64,000 bases of DNA from JAAYDI01 sp052034005. GTDB lineage: Bacteria > Planctomycetota > Planctomycetia > Pirellulales > Pirellulaceae. The DNA is taken from positions 1 through 64,000 of the forward strand of contig JBPOJB010000012.1 in assembly GCA_052034005.1 (NCBI GenBank). The letters are read 5' to 3'. Below the pieces are notes generated by a model. That model made no database searches. It saw only the letters and a list, made by a program, of their open reading frames with translations, and was not told the DNA's origin. This document shows positions 1-8,073 of the stretch, piece after piece. The position numbers and the translations under genes are program-made. How positions within the stretch are numbered: the first letter of the stretch is position 1; each line of letters opens with the position of its first letter.

Positions 1-579
1 CGGTCGGCGATCGTCATCCGGGAAAAGATAGATCCTGACTCTTGGCTCTTGTTCTATGTCCAATCCATGCTGGGCGAGGCACTGCTGGGGCAAGAGAAAT
101 ACGCCGAGGCCGAACCGCTGCTGGTCGCCGGATACGAGGGGATGAAGGAACGGGAGGCGACGATTCCGCCTCAGGACGCTGTGCGAATCCCGGAAGCCCT
201 CGACCGGTTGATCAAGCTCTATACCGCCCTGGATCGTCCCGACGACGCCCAGCGCTACCGCGACCTCCGCGCTGCCTGGCCCCCCGCCGATCCCGGTGAT
301 GGAGGTTCGGAAAATGCCGCCGCACCGGAGGATGGTGAGGATGATGTCGCAGGAGAGGATGGCGATGGTGCAGGCCGTTCCGATCCCGGCCAGTCAGTTG
401 ACCCTGTGGAAGGTGGTGATGGCGGTGGTGCCGATCTCGGCAATGGCGGTGGCAAGCTCACAGATGACCAGGATGATGGGGATGGTGTCGGCAGAAGCTG
501 GACCGCTTCGAGGTTCAGCCGGACCACTGGCTCGAGGCGGCGCCCGATCGGCTCCAACGCCCCCTTGATCATCATGTAG
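1..579 (+). CDS. TPR-containing protein, C-terminal part (5' end outside window)
   Basis: The reading frame is open from base 1, so the start lies upstream of the window. The first 95 or so codons give a tetratricopeptide-type helix pair (LLGQEKYAEAEPLL, then GYEGMKEREATIPP, RIPEALDRLIKLYTALDRPDDAQRYRDL). This is the wording I associate with the C-terminal repeats of planctomycete Ser/Thr kinases and TPR scaffold proteins. The kinase domain, if there is one, is not in view. After RAAWPPADPGD the sequence changes abruptly into about 60 residues very rich in Asp, Gly and Glu, followed by an Arg/Ser-rich end. That tail may be a recent extension over simple-sequence DNA rather than a folded domain. 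The TPR assignment is fairly sure; the exact protein class is inference. Confidence 0.6.
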   Translation, partial: RSAIVIREKIDPDSWLLFYVQSMLGEALLGQEKYAEAEPLLVAGYEGMKEREATIPPQDAVRIPEALDRLIKLYTALDRPDDAQRYRDLRAAWPPADPGDGGSENAAAPEDGEDDVAGEDGDGAGRSDPGQSVDPVEGGDGGGADLGNGGGKLTDDQDDGDGVGRSWTASRFSRTTGSRRRPIGSNAPLIIM

Positions 580-743
580 TACCTCACTCTCCGGGGTGTC
601 CACCGTGCGAACGACGTTGTCTGCTTCGTCCCACAGCCGGCGGTAGCCGCGTGTCGAACCCGCCTCAGCCTCTGTCGCGCGGGCCGAAGAGCCAGAAGAC
701 AGAGTGTCTGCAACCTGGTTGCAACCTCAGTTTCTTGCACGGC

Positions 744-2366
744 CTACTTGCCGCAGCGACGCCACCAGGCGTCCCACTGATCGGCCAGTTCGCGGACGCG
801 CTCGGGGTACCGGTCGGCCAGGTTGTGCCGTTCCAGCCCGTCGGTTTCCAGGTCGTAGAGCTCCCAAGGCTGGCCGCGCTGGGAGTTGACCAGTTTCCAG
901 CGCCCCATGCGCACTGCCTGGTTCTGTGGCGCGTTCCAGCACAGCACTTCATGTTCCGCGGCCGTCTGGCCGTGGAAGAGCGGCGCGAAGCTCTGGCCTT
1001 CCAGCGGCAGCGGTGTGCGGCCATCGAAGGAGGCGGGATACTCAGCCCCGGCGACTTCCAGAAAGGTCGGCAGGATGTCGATGATATGCCCGACGTGGGA
1101 CGTGATTCCGCCTCCAGAGCGGATGACGGCCGGCCACTGCACGACAAGCGGCGTCCGGATACCGCCTTCGTACGCAGTCAGTTTGGTGCTGCGGAAAGGT
1201 GTGTTGCTTACGCTCGCCCAGGCCAGCCCGTAGGCGGCAAACGTGTCGCCTCTGCCCGGCAGGGTGTCGGGACCGCTGCCCGGGCGGATCGCCACACCGT
1301 CCAGCCGCCACGTGTCGTTTTCCCCGCCCGGCGCAAACCCGAACCCTTCGCGCGTCGGCACCAGTCCGCCGTCCGGCGCGGCGCCGTTGTCGGACAGGAA
1401 CAGCACGAGCGTATTCTCGGCCACGCCCGCCCGCCGGATGGCTTCGACGATGCGTCCGACACTGCGGTCCAGGGCCGTCACCTGGGCAGCATACGCCGCC
1501 ATCCGTTCCGCCTGCCAGCTCTTGTCGGGTTCGTCGCTCCAGGGCGGAATGCCCTCCGGCCGGGGCGGCGTCCCCCAGTTCGGATCCACCAGCCCCAGCT
1601 GCCGCTGCCGCGCGTAGCGGTTCTGCCGCCAGTCGTCCCAGCCCCGTTCTCGATACCGCTGCCGGTGCAGCGCGATATCCGCTTCCAGCGCGTGCAGCGG
1701 CCAGTGAGGCGCGATGTGTGCTGCGTACAGGAAAAACGGCGGCCCATCCGTGCCGCCCTGCTGTGCCGTCGCCGCTTCCACGAAACGGACCGCATAGTCG
1801 GTCAGCGCGTCGGTCAGGTAGAACCCTTCGGCCGGCACCGTCCAGCGCGCTTCATCCAAATAATACGGATTGAGCTGGACCTCGTTGAAATAGCTGACCT
1901 TCGACTGGCACATCATGCCGAAGAAATGGTGGTAACCCAGCCGTGTCGGCAGCTGGCGTTCCTGCCATTTGCCCACGATCAGCGTGCGGTAGCCCGCCGC
2001 CTGCAACACCTCCGAGACCATGGCGCACCGGCTGAAATCAGTCGGCTCGTTCCAGTGCTCGCCGCTGTGCCCGACCTGCTGACAGTACAAGCCGGTCAAG
2101 AGCGAAGCGCGCGACGGTCCGCACACGGCGTTGTTGTAGAACTGGGTGAAGCGCAGTCCATGGGCAGCCAGCGCATCGATGTGCGGGGTCGGGATCTCAC
2201 CGCCGTAGCACCCGCTGTCGGACCAACCCAGGTCGTCGGCCAGGATCAACACGATGTTCGGTCGCTGTGCCGGCGCCGCGGCGGCGGTGCGGGCGTACCA
2301 CGCGACCACCAGTATGCTACAGATCAACACTCCCGTCCGCACACAGCGTGAATCGACGACTGCCAT
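744..2366 (-). CDS. secreted arylsulfatase-type sulfatase
   Basis: Family S1 sulfatase, predicted to hydrolyse sulfate esters, probably on algal or mucin-type glycans, in the periplasm or outside the cell. From the chosen ATG the protein has 540 residues. It starts with a basic/hydrophobic signal peptide ending near TAAAAPAQ and then RPNIVLILADDLGW, the N-terminal metal-binding Asp pair. The formylglycine motif is C-G-P-S-R with Cys82, so maturation needs a formylglycine-generating enzyme, which is not in this window. SDNGA supplies further metal ligands. I chose the start at 2366 because AAGGGGGATGTG precedes it at good spacing and the signal peptide follows directly; the frame stays open to 2486 without adding anything recognisable. 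It is a single gene with no operon partner. Substrate cannot be read from sequence. Confidence 0.9.
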   Translation of the reverse strand: MAVVDSRCVRTGVLICSILVVAWYARTAAAAPAQRPNIVLILADDLGWSDSGCYGGEIPTPHIDALAAHGLRFTQFYNNAVCGPSRASLLTGLYCQQVGHSGEHWNEPTDFSRCAMVSEVLQAAGYRTLIVGKWQERQLPTRLGYHHFFGMMCQSKVSYFNEVQLNPYYLDEARWTVPAEGFYLTDALTDYAVRFVEAATAQQGGTDGPPFFLYAAHIAPHWPLHALEADIALHRQRYRERGWDDWRQNRYARQRQLGLVDPNWGTPPRPEGIPPWSDEPDKSWQAERMAAYAAQVTALDRSVGRIVEAIRRAGVAENTLVLFLSDNGAAPDGGLVPTREGFGFAPGGENDTWRLDGVAIRPGSGPDTLPGRGDTFAAYGLAWASVSNTPFRSTKLTAYEGGIRTPLVVQWPAVIRSGGGITSHVGHIIDILPTFLEVAGAEYPASFDGRTPLPLEGQSFAPLFHGQTAAEHEVLCWNAPQNQAVRMGRWKLVNSQRGQPWELYDLETDGLERHNLADRYPERVRELADQWDAWWRRCGK

Positions 2367-2746
2367 CACATCCCCCTTGGTGAACGACCTCGGCCGCGAC
2401 GCTTCCGGGCAACCCCGACCCAGCGCATCACAAGTGGCACAGCGCCGACCATTGTAACTTTTTCGGGATGCCCGGTGCGCAGCCACACCACACGGCGGGC
2501 GGACGTCCCCGTCCGCCCGGTCCGCCGGAAGTCTAAAAGGGGTCAGGACTCATTAATGCGGTTTACGGTGGAAAGAGGGGAGAATTCCGGACGTCCGGCG
2601 CATCTGAGCGCCCGAGTGGAGACGACTGGTCAGCGGCATCTAGCGGCCGAGGAACTGCATGGCATGATCGCTCAGGATCTCGCGGGCTCAGACGACTTCT
2701 GAGCGTCAGAGTCTCCCCGCCGACGGGCAACGACGAGGCTGACAAC
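2367..2746. other. intergenic region with hairpin and repeat tag
   Basis: 380 bases between two minus-strand genes. It contains a perfect 10-bp stem with a TCCC loop at 2496-2519 (CGGGCGGACG and its complement) and, 16 bases later, a copy of the GGGGTCAGGACTCATTAA tag. To the right of the tag a frame of about 50 codons runs to 2702 but matches nothing I recognise. It may be a remnant of a gene cut at the tag, as seen with the other copies. Confidence 0.5.
2535..2557 (+). repeat. dispersed 24-bp tag, copy 1
   Basis: The core AGGGGTCAGGACTCATTAAT occurs here, at 5937-5960 (inverted) and at 28293-28316. This copy matches the others over 23 bases. It lies 16 bases after a 10-bp GC-rich hairpin. 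The GGGG tetranucleotide near a hairpin recalls REP elements mobilised by Y1 (RAYT) transposases; no such transposase gene is in the window. Confidence 0.75.
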
Positions 2747-4063
2747 CTATCCCACGATCGCGGGCAGCTCGTAACCGGAGCGGCGTGCGCGGGAGCGCAG
2801 CGCATTGGCCTGCGCGTCGCCCACGAATTCCTCCTTCACGGGGTCCCACTGCAGCTGACGACCGAGTTCGCGGCAGATGTTTATCAAGTGACAGATCGTC
2901 ATGGCGCGGTGGCCCACCGCCAGTGGCGCGACGGTCTTCTCACGCGTGCGCATGCAGGACACCCAGTTCCGGATGTGCTCGTGCGACACGCTGGCGTACT
3001 CCGACTTATCAGCTGGCGGCGGCGCGTCGCGGATCAGTTCCGGCGGATTGCTCGCCAGCCGATTGCGGTTGATTTCGATCTTCCCTTCCTCACCGATGAA
3101 GATGCCGCCCATGCGCGGCCCCTTGTCCTCGGGCATATTGAGTTTCAGCACGGTGCCGTTCGCGTAGCGCATCGAGACGCGCCCGTCGGGCCCCGGTTCC
3201 TCCGGCCAGATTTCCACAGGACCGGTGTCGTCCGTGCCGAGCGCCCGCTGCACCTGATCAAACGCGTGGACCCAGCCGGTCACAAGCCAGCCGCAGTACT
3301 CCCGAAAACGCGCCCACTTGCCCAATCCCGGGTGCAATTCCGTGCTGAACGCCGTCAGTTCGGTCTGATTACACCACAGGTCCCAGTCCATTTCCGGCGG
3401 CGTCGGTGAGGCGGGCAGGTCCGGACGCGGACGTGGCCCGGGAAAGTTCGGACACTTGACGGTCAGCACCTTGCCGATCGCTCCGTTGCGAATCAGATCG
3501 CTGCCGAAATTGTTGATCGCAATCGAGCGCTGCTGCGTCCCCACCTGGCAGATACTTCCGAGCTTCCGCTCGGCGCGCACCAAGTACTGGCCTTCCTCAA
3601 TTGTCAACGTCAGCGGTTTCTCTGCGTAGACGTCGAGTCCGGCCTGCATGGCCTGCAGACAGACAAGCGTCCGCGCGTGGGTCGGAGTCGCCACCATGAC
3701 GGCATCGAGCTTCTCTTTCGAGAGCATCTGCCGGTAGTCTTGGTATCGCGAACAATCGCCAGCGACAATCGAATGCTCGACCTTGCCGACCGCAGTGAGG
3801 CAATCGGTGATCTGCCGCAGATCGCAGTCCGCCACGGCCACTAGCGTCAGATCGGCAGGGCTCTCCGCAATCAGGTCGCGCGCACGGAAACCCGCGCCAA
3901 TCAGGCCCATGCGAATGCGATCGTTGGCACCAGGCCTGCCCGGCGAGCCCAACACAGCCGCCGGGATCACATACGGAGCTGCACACGCCGTCGCCGCGGC
4001 CCGCAGAAACGTGCGGCGTCCCATCGCCCCGTTCCGAACTGCAGGTGAGCCTGTGTTTCCCAT
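2747..4063 (-). CDS. Tat-exported Gfo/Idh/MocA family oxidoreductase
   Basis: NAD(P)-dependent sugar-type oxidoreductase, probably active outside the cytoplasm with a tightly bound cofactor. A twin-arginine signal is clear near the N-terminus (M-G-R-R-T-F-L-R-A-A-A then an Ala-rich hydrophobic core). The Rossmann fold follows with MGLIGAGFRARD, and YAEKPLTLTIEE carries the conserved E-K-P of the family. The C-terminal alpha/beta domain ends in the planctomycete-type segment that includes EHIRNWVSCMRTREKTVAPLAVGHRA. Length is 438 residues, typical for the secreted planctomycete subfamily. I chose the ATG at 4063 because GGGCGGAG stands just upstream; an in-frame TTG at 4084 is less likely. The gene follows a decayed hydrolase end on the same strand. 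Substrate unknown. Confidence 0.9.
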   Translation of the reverse strand: MGNTGSPAVRNGAMGRRTFLRAAATACAAPYVIPAAVLGSPGRPGANDRIRMGLIGAGFRARDLIAESPADLTLVAVADCDLRQITDCLTAVGKVEHSIVAGDCSRYQDYRQMLSKEKLDAVMVATPTHARTLVCLQAMQAGLDVYAEKPLTLTIEEGQYLVRAERKLGSICQVGTQQRSIAINNFGSDLIRNGAIGKVLTVKCPNFPGPRPRPDLPASPTPPEMDWDLWCNQTELTAFSTELHPGLGKWARFREYCGWLVTGWVHAFDQVQRALGTDDTGPVEIWPEEPGPDGRVSMRYANGTVLKLNMPEDKGPRMGGIFIGEEGKIEINRNRLASNPPELIRDAPPPADKSEYASVSHEHIRNWVSCMRTREKTVAPLAVGHRAMTICHLINICRELGRQLQWDPVKEEFVGDAQANALRSRARRSGYELPAIVG

Positions 4064-4073
4064 GACTCCGCCC

Positions 4074-4600
4074 TCATTCGTCAAGGTCCATGCCCCACGC
4101 CTTCACGTTTTCGAACACGCCCTGTCCGTTTTCCACAATGAATCCGATACGCTGAGGCGTGAGGCCGACGGTGCCTGGTTCATGCGTCGTGTTGAAAGTC
4201 TGGACCAGCATATCGTCCAGATAGAATTCAAACATGTTCTTTCTGATCAACAGGCGAAACGCATGGTTTGTGTGAGGCCGAATGCCGGCCGGCGCGGCGC
4301 AGCCGGGGCCGATCGCATCTTCGGCGTGGAATTCCAAGCGATCGGTTAACAACATCTTGCCAATCTCCGTCCGGCCGTGGCTGTGGAGCAGAATCGCAGT
4401 CCCTTCGTTCGGCTGTTCCTCCAGGTAAAACCCGACCGAGGAAGCCACCAGTCGACGATCCCGGCACGTCGCCTGGATCGTTCCTGCCTTCAGTCTGCAG
4501 GCACGGTCGGAAGTCCTGGATGGATAGTGGATTGACTGATCACCGGTATACGCGCAAATCGATCCCTGTGGTCCGTCATCTTTCGCTGGTACTCATCGAC
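4074..4600 (-). pseudogene. C-terminal remnant of a lectin-like (GH32-type?) hydrolase, frameshifted
   Basis: The last 125 codons read as a concanavalin-like beta-sandwich (TDRLEFHAEDAIGPG, then FRLLIRKNMFEFYLDD, then VQTFNTTHEPGTVGLTPQRI), like the domain at the end of GH32 or LamG hydrolases. There is no good start. The frame stays open further upstream (LKAGTIQATCRDRRL). A second protein-like stretch upstream, EYQRKMTDHRDRFARIPVI at about 4530-4595, is in a different minus frame. Together they suggest the 3' end of a longer hydrolase gene with at least one frameshift and the 5' part lost. Only the final 125 codons (4074-4448) form an intact frame, starting at a GTG. The domain family is a guess from strand pattern; the frame change is what the sequence shows. 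Confidence 0.5.
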
Positions 4601-4806
4601 CTGAGTGGTACCAGGTCCTTGGCCTGCTGGCCCCGATCCAGCGCCTGGATCCATCCGTGGTGATCCGTACCCTCTGAAGGAAGAAACGCTCCCGTCTCCG
4701 CGCGACATCAGACCGCAGCGGACACGGAACGCCGGACGCTTGTCGGGCGACACGAGGCCTGTGCCCAAGATCGGCCGCCCTCACCACGGCCGACTGCTGC
4801 CTTTCA

Positions 4807-5457
4807 TCACGGCACCGGGCAGACGGTGGGTTCGTTGCGGAAGCCGATGTTCAAGCGGTTCCAGCCGTTGATCGAGATGATCGCCATACTCAGGTTGACC
4901 ATCTCTTCGTCGCTGAACTGCCGGTGTGTCTCCTGGAACAACTGATCCGTCACGTTCCCTTGCGACACGAGGGTCAGGGCTTCGGTCCACGCCAGCGCGG
5001 CCCGCTCACGAGGTGTAAAACAGGTAGCGTCGCGCCACGTCGCGATCGCCTTGAGCCGCTCTTCCGATTCGCCCGAGGTGTGGGCTTCTTTCGAGTGCAT
5101 GTCCAGACAGTAGGCACAGCCATTGATCTGGGATGCGCGCATTTTGATCAGCGTCAGCAGCGACTTTTCCAGCCCGCAGCTGCGGAGGTAGTTTTCCACC
5201 CCGAGCATGGCCTGGACCGCGCCCGGTGCGACCCGCCGATAGTCGACTCTCAGCGCACCTTCAGTGTCCGCGGCACTCTCGACTTTCTCCAGGACCGAGG
5301 CAATGCGTGCGGCTGACTGCCTGACCCCGCTATCCGCGGCCGCCGAGCTCGCCGCCGCACCCTGTCCCTCCTCCGCGCGCGCCCGATCGGGGGCCCACCC
5401 CCACACCAGACTCAGAACGCACAACAGCGCGGCCGTGCGAAACGGAAAACGTGTCAT
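4807..5457 (-). CDS. exported carboxymuconolactone decarboxylase / AhpD-like protein
   Basis: 216 residues: a signal peptide (basic start, LLCVLSLVWGW core, cut near ARAEE) and then a CMD domain. The AhpD-type redox motif is G-C-A-Y-C-L-D-M-H (Cys114, Cys117, His121), which in this family performs peroxidase or thiol-disulfide chemistry. The helices around it (MRASQINGCAYC, TPRERAALAWTEALT, SDEEMVNLSMAIISINGWNR) fit the CMD fold well. The start at 5457 is preceded by AAGGGG and directly followed by the signal peptide. An export signal is uncommon for this normally cytoplasmic family. No operon partner. Confidence 0.88.
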   Translation of the reverse strand: MTRFPFRTAALLCVLSLVWGWAPDRARAEEGQGAAASSAAADSGVRQSAARIASVLEKVESAADTEGALRVDYRRVAPGAVQAMLGVENYLRSCGLEKSLLTLIKMRASQINGCAYCLDMHSKEAHTSGESEERLKAIATWRDATCFTPRERAALAWTEALTLVSQGNVTDQLFQETHRQFSDEEMVNLSMAIISINGWNRLNIGFRNEPTVCPVP

Positions 5458-5631
5458 CTCTCGACCCCTTATAGAAGTTCGCGGCCGACCCTGCCACGCG
5501 CTCCAACAGACCACGCGCCGCCTCCAGCCGCAGCCAGACACCGTCAGCTTTGTAGCAGCCTGCTCTCCTGTGGCAACCCCCAACGCCCGACCGTCACGGC
5601 GGCGGTGCGATCCCGATCACGAGGCCGAGCG

Positions 5632-5690
5632 TGCGGATCACCAGCTGGGTCGCGTACACCCACCAGACGCGAGTCCCAACGGGACGGCCC
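5632..5690 (+). repeat. GTCCCAACGGGAC hairpin repeat, copy 1
   Basis: This stretch shares GGGTCGCGT-CACCCACCAGAC and AGTCCCAACGGGACG with 31636-31691, with only a few mismatches over about 55 bases. The right part folds into GTCCC-AAC-GGGAC. It lies in a gene-free gap, as does the other copy. Function unknown. Confidence 0.65.
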
Positions 5691-5746
5691 TAAGCTCAGG
5701 CGTAGTCACGCGTCCCTATCCCGCCGGTACGGCCAGGCGGGCTTGC

Positions 5747-5936
5747 TCATCGACGCCCAGAGACGATCACCAATGGAACACATCTTCCCAAAACAGGACA
5801 GGCGAAGTCTTCCCCGATTTTCACCACTCCAGCCTTCGCCTGCGCGGCACTCAGCTTCTCAATCTCGAGGTCTGGCAAGGCTCGCTTCAGCGACGCAATC
5901 CCTTCATCGGTGACGTACGTTCCCGTAAGATCCAAG
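5747..5936 (-). pseudogene. C-terminal fragment of a leucine-rich repeat protein
   Basis: The minus frame reads LDLTGTYVTDEGIASLKRAL then PDLEIEKL, the standard last repeat of planctomycete LRR proteins (L-x-GT-x-VTDEG...LP-x-x-I). A further 30 or so codons follow before TGA. There is no credible start: the codon two positions upstream of the first LRR residue is TAA, and it lies inside the 24-bp repeat tag at 5937-5960. The gene is therefore cut exactly where the tag begins. I read it as a 5'-truncated remnant. Confidence 0.65.
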
Positions 5937-5960
5937 AATTAATGAGTCCTGACCCCTTTT
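5937..5960 (-). repeat. dispersed 24-bp tag, copy 2 (inverted)
   Basis: Reverse complement of the tag; all 24 bases match the copy at 28293-28316. It abuts the broken 5' end of the LRR fragment and supplies the in-frame TAA that closes that frame. With copy 1 it forms an inverted pair around a 3.4-kb segment holding the oxidoreductase, the hydrolase remnant and the AhpD-like gene. Confidence 0.75.
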
Positions 5961-5971
5961 GTGTCTGCACC

Positions 5972-6000
5972 TTGAGAACCGCGCGGCAGGCTGGTAATTT
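5972..6000 (+). promoter_or_regulatory. possible sigma-70 promoter of the serine hydrolase gene
   Basis: TTGAGA, a 17-base spacer, then TAATTT, ending 27 bases before the ATG at 6028. The -35 is good and the -10 is weak. It starts just after the inverted repeat tag. Confidence 0.3.
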
Positions 6001-6027
6001 GTACGCACGATCAGAAAGGGCACTCCG

Positions 6028-7254
6028 ATGCGAAATCACTGCCTCATGTGGCTGGCCTCCGCGATACTGTTCTTTGGCACAGTCACAGCCTCACCCGCTC
6101 AGAACCCGGTTGAGCTCGCGGCCCCCGTCGCGGAATCGGCGCTGGCGACCGCCGTCAGCGTCCCGGCGATCGACCGGTGCATGGCGACGTTTGTGGAGCA
6201 GCGCGAAATCGCCGGCGCGGTGACGCTGGTGGCCGACGCCGAGCGCGTGCTGCACCTGGGCACGGCAGGCTTCGCGAAACTGGCGGACGACGCGTCTCAG
6301 GCGGCGAAGCCGATGCAGGCCGACGCGATCTTCTGGATCGCATCGATGAGCAAACCGATCGCCGGCGTGTGCGTCATGCAACTGGTCGAGCAAGGCAAAC
6401 TGGCACTAGACGACCCGATCGATCGCTACCTGCCTGAGATGCGCGACCTGCAGAACGATGCGGGGGACAGGGTCACCGTGACGGTGCGTCAACTGCTGAA
6501 CCACACGTCGGGCATGCGCGAGCTGAAAGCGCCGTACGAACCACCCTCCCTGGCCGCCGCCAGCCTGCTGTACGCCCAGGCCGGCGTCGGGTTTCCACCA
6601 GGCACCCGGTGGCAGTACAGCCAGACGGGGATCAACACCGCCGCGCGGATCGTCGAGGTGATCAGCGGGCTGACTTTCGACCGGTACGCCGAACAGTTTG
6701 TGTTTCGGCCTTTGGACATGGTGGATACGGGGTTCTACCTCACGGCAGAACAAGCCTCACGTCTGGCAACCAGTTATACACGTACCGCGGAGGGGACGCT
6801 GAAGCCGGCGTCGATCTACCTGTTGGGCGGTAAAGACCCGACTGACCGGAACCGGATGCCGGCCGCCAACGGCGGCCTGTTCTCGACGGCCGGTGACTAC
6901 GGGAGGTTCTGCCAGATGCTGCTGGGCCAGGGGAGTTACCGCGGCCGGCGCATCCTGTCGGCCCAGTCGGTGCGCACGCTGTCGACGCCCAGCACCGGGG
7001 ACCTCGAAACCGGCTTCACGCCCGGCAACGCGTGGGGCGTCGGTGTCTGTATTGTCCAGTCGCCCCAAGGCGTCACGAGTACGTTAGCTCCGGGATCGTA
7101 CGGGCATGGCGGCGCTTATGGAACTCAGGGGTGGATCGACCCGGTACGGAACCGGGCTTACGTCCTGATGGTGCAACGGGCGAATTTTCCTAACGCTGAC
7201 GCCTCCGATGTGCGGAAGCAGTTTCAGGAGGTCGCCGCGGAGGCGCTGCCGTGA
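6028..7254 (+). CDS. secreted serine hydrolase, beta-lactamase/class C family
   Basis: 408 residues with a signal peptide (hydrophobic core LMWLASAILFFGTV, cut after SPAQ). The penicillin-binding-type active site is visible: S-M-S-K (Ser106, Lys109), then the tyrosine motif Y-S-Q at 197 where Y-x-N is usual, and H-G-G-A near the C-terminus in place of KTG. These are the marks of the esterase/D-aminopeptidase/beta-lactamase-like group (COG1680). The natural substrate is probably an ester or peptide rather than an antibiotic, but that is inference. AAAGGG precedes the ATG. The gene stands alone between the repeat tag and the endonuclease III-like gene. Confidence 0.88.
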   Translation: MRNHCLMWLASAILFFGTVTASPAQNPVELAAPVAESALATAVSVPAIDRCMATFVEQREIAGAVTLVADAERVLHLGTAGFAKLADDASQAAKPMQADAIFWIASMSKPIAGVCVMQLVEQGKLALDDPIDRYLPEMRDLQNDAGDRVTVTVRQLLNHTSGMRELKAPYEPPSLAAASLLYAQAGVGFPPGTRWQYSQTGINTAARIVEVISGLTFDRYAEQFVFRPLDMVDTGFYLTAEQASRLATSYTRTAEGTLKPASIYLLGGKDPTDRNRMPAANGGLFSTAGDYGRFCQMLLGQGSYRGRRILSAQSVRTLSTPSTGDLETGFTPGNAWGVGVCIVQSPQGVTSTLAPGSYGHGGAYGTQGWIDPVRNRAYVLMVQRANFPNADASDVRKQFQEVAAEALP

Positions 7255-7383
7255 GTCGGGCCACGGAGCCACACTGCCGCCGTGCCGCGCACGCCGCGCC
7301 GAGGGGGCGCCGGACTCCGGGCGGTGCATGAAATCAGGCGGACCTGCCGACGCGGACGTGTGCCCGGGCGGGTGCCGAGGGAG

Positions 7384-8073
7384 TTGAATACCTTGCAGCC
7401 GATTGCCATTCGGGAGCTGTGTCGGCGGCTGCGGCGCTGTCATGGCCGCGTGGAGTTCGCTGAGCCGGCGCCGGTGCTGGATGAACTGGTGGCGACGATC
7501 CTGTCGCAGAACACGACCGACACGAACAGTGGCGCGGCGTTCGAACAGTTGGTTCAGCGGTTTCCCACGTGGGACGCCGTGCGCCGGGCGCGCGTGGCGA
7601 CGATCGCGGCGGCGATTCGACCGGCTGGGCTGCAGCAGCAGAAAGCGGAGCGGATCAAACAGATCCTGCAGACGCTGCACGCTCGTCACGGTCAACTCTC
7701 CCTGGAGTTCCTCCACACCCAGTCGCCTGCCGAGTCGCTGGCGTACCTCCGCGCGTTCCCGGGTGTCGGCCCGAAGACGGCAGCGTGCGTGCTGTTGTTC
7801 GCCTGTCACCAGCCCGTGCTCCCGGTCGACACGCACGTCCACCGCGTGAGCCTGCGGCTGGGGCTCGTCCCCCCCCGCACCTCGGCGGAAAAAGCCCACG
7901 AGCTGCTCGCTCAGATGGTGCCTGCACGGCACGTGCTCGAGTTCCACGTGCTGCTGATCCGGCATGGGCGACGGATTTGTCACGCCCGCCGGCCGGAGTG
8001 CCGGACCTGTCCCCTGCTGGATGCCTGCCCCGAAGGCCTCCGCCGCATCTCGCGCGGCCGGTCGGCTACGTAG
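7384..8073 (+). CDS. endonuclease III-like DNA glycosylase (HhH-GPD, 4Fe-4S)
   Basis: Base-excision repair glycosylase of the Nth superfamily. The helix-hairpin-helix is FPGVGPKTAACVLLF, whose Lys is the Schiff-base position. VDTHVHRVSLRLGL carries the catalytic Asp. The C-terminal C-x6-C-x2-C-x5-C (CHARRPECRTCPLLDAC) is the iron-sulfur loop. LVATILSQNTTDTN is the usual N-terminal SQ-x-TD motif. No ATG is available. I place the start at the TTG at 7384 after GAGGGAG; the open frame reaches back to a GTG at 7282, so the true start is uncertain by about 35 codons. It belongs to the Lys-containing branch, so AP-lyase activity is possible. Its 3' end overlaps the antisense end of the decayed beta-helix gene. 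Confidence 0.85.
   Translation: MNTLQPIAIRELCRRLRRCHGRVEFAEPAPVLDELVATILSQNTTDTNSGAAFEQLVQRFPTWDAVRRARVATIAAAIRPAGLQQQKAERIKQILQTLHARHGQLSLEFLHTQSPAESLAYLRAFPGVGPKTAACVLLFACHQPVLPVDTHVHRVSLRLGLVPPRTSAEKAHELLAQMVPARHVLEFHVLLIRHGRRICHARRPECRTCPLLDACPEGLRRISRGRSAT

Noticed and set aside
651..2351. 566-codon plus-strand frame opposite the sulfatase gene
   Set aside because: The minus strand encodes a clear sulfatase with signal peptide and formylglycine motif; the plus frame is Arg/His/Val-rich antisense of high-GC codons with no domain.
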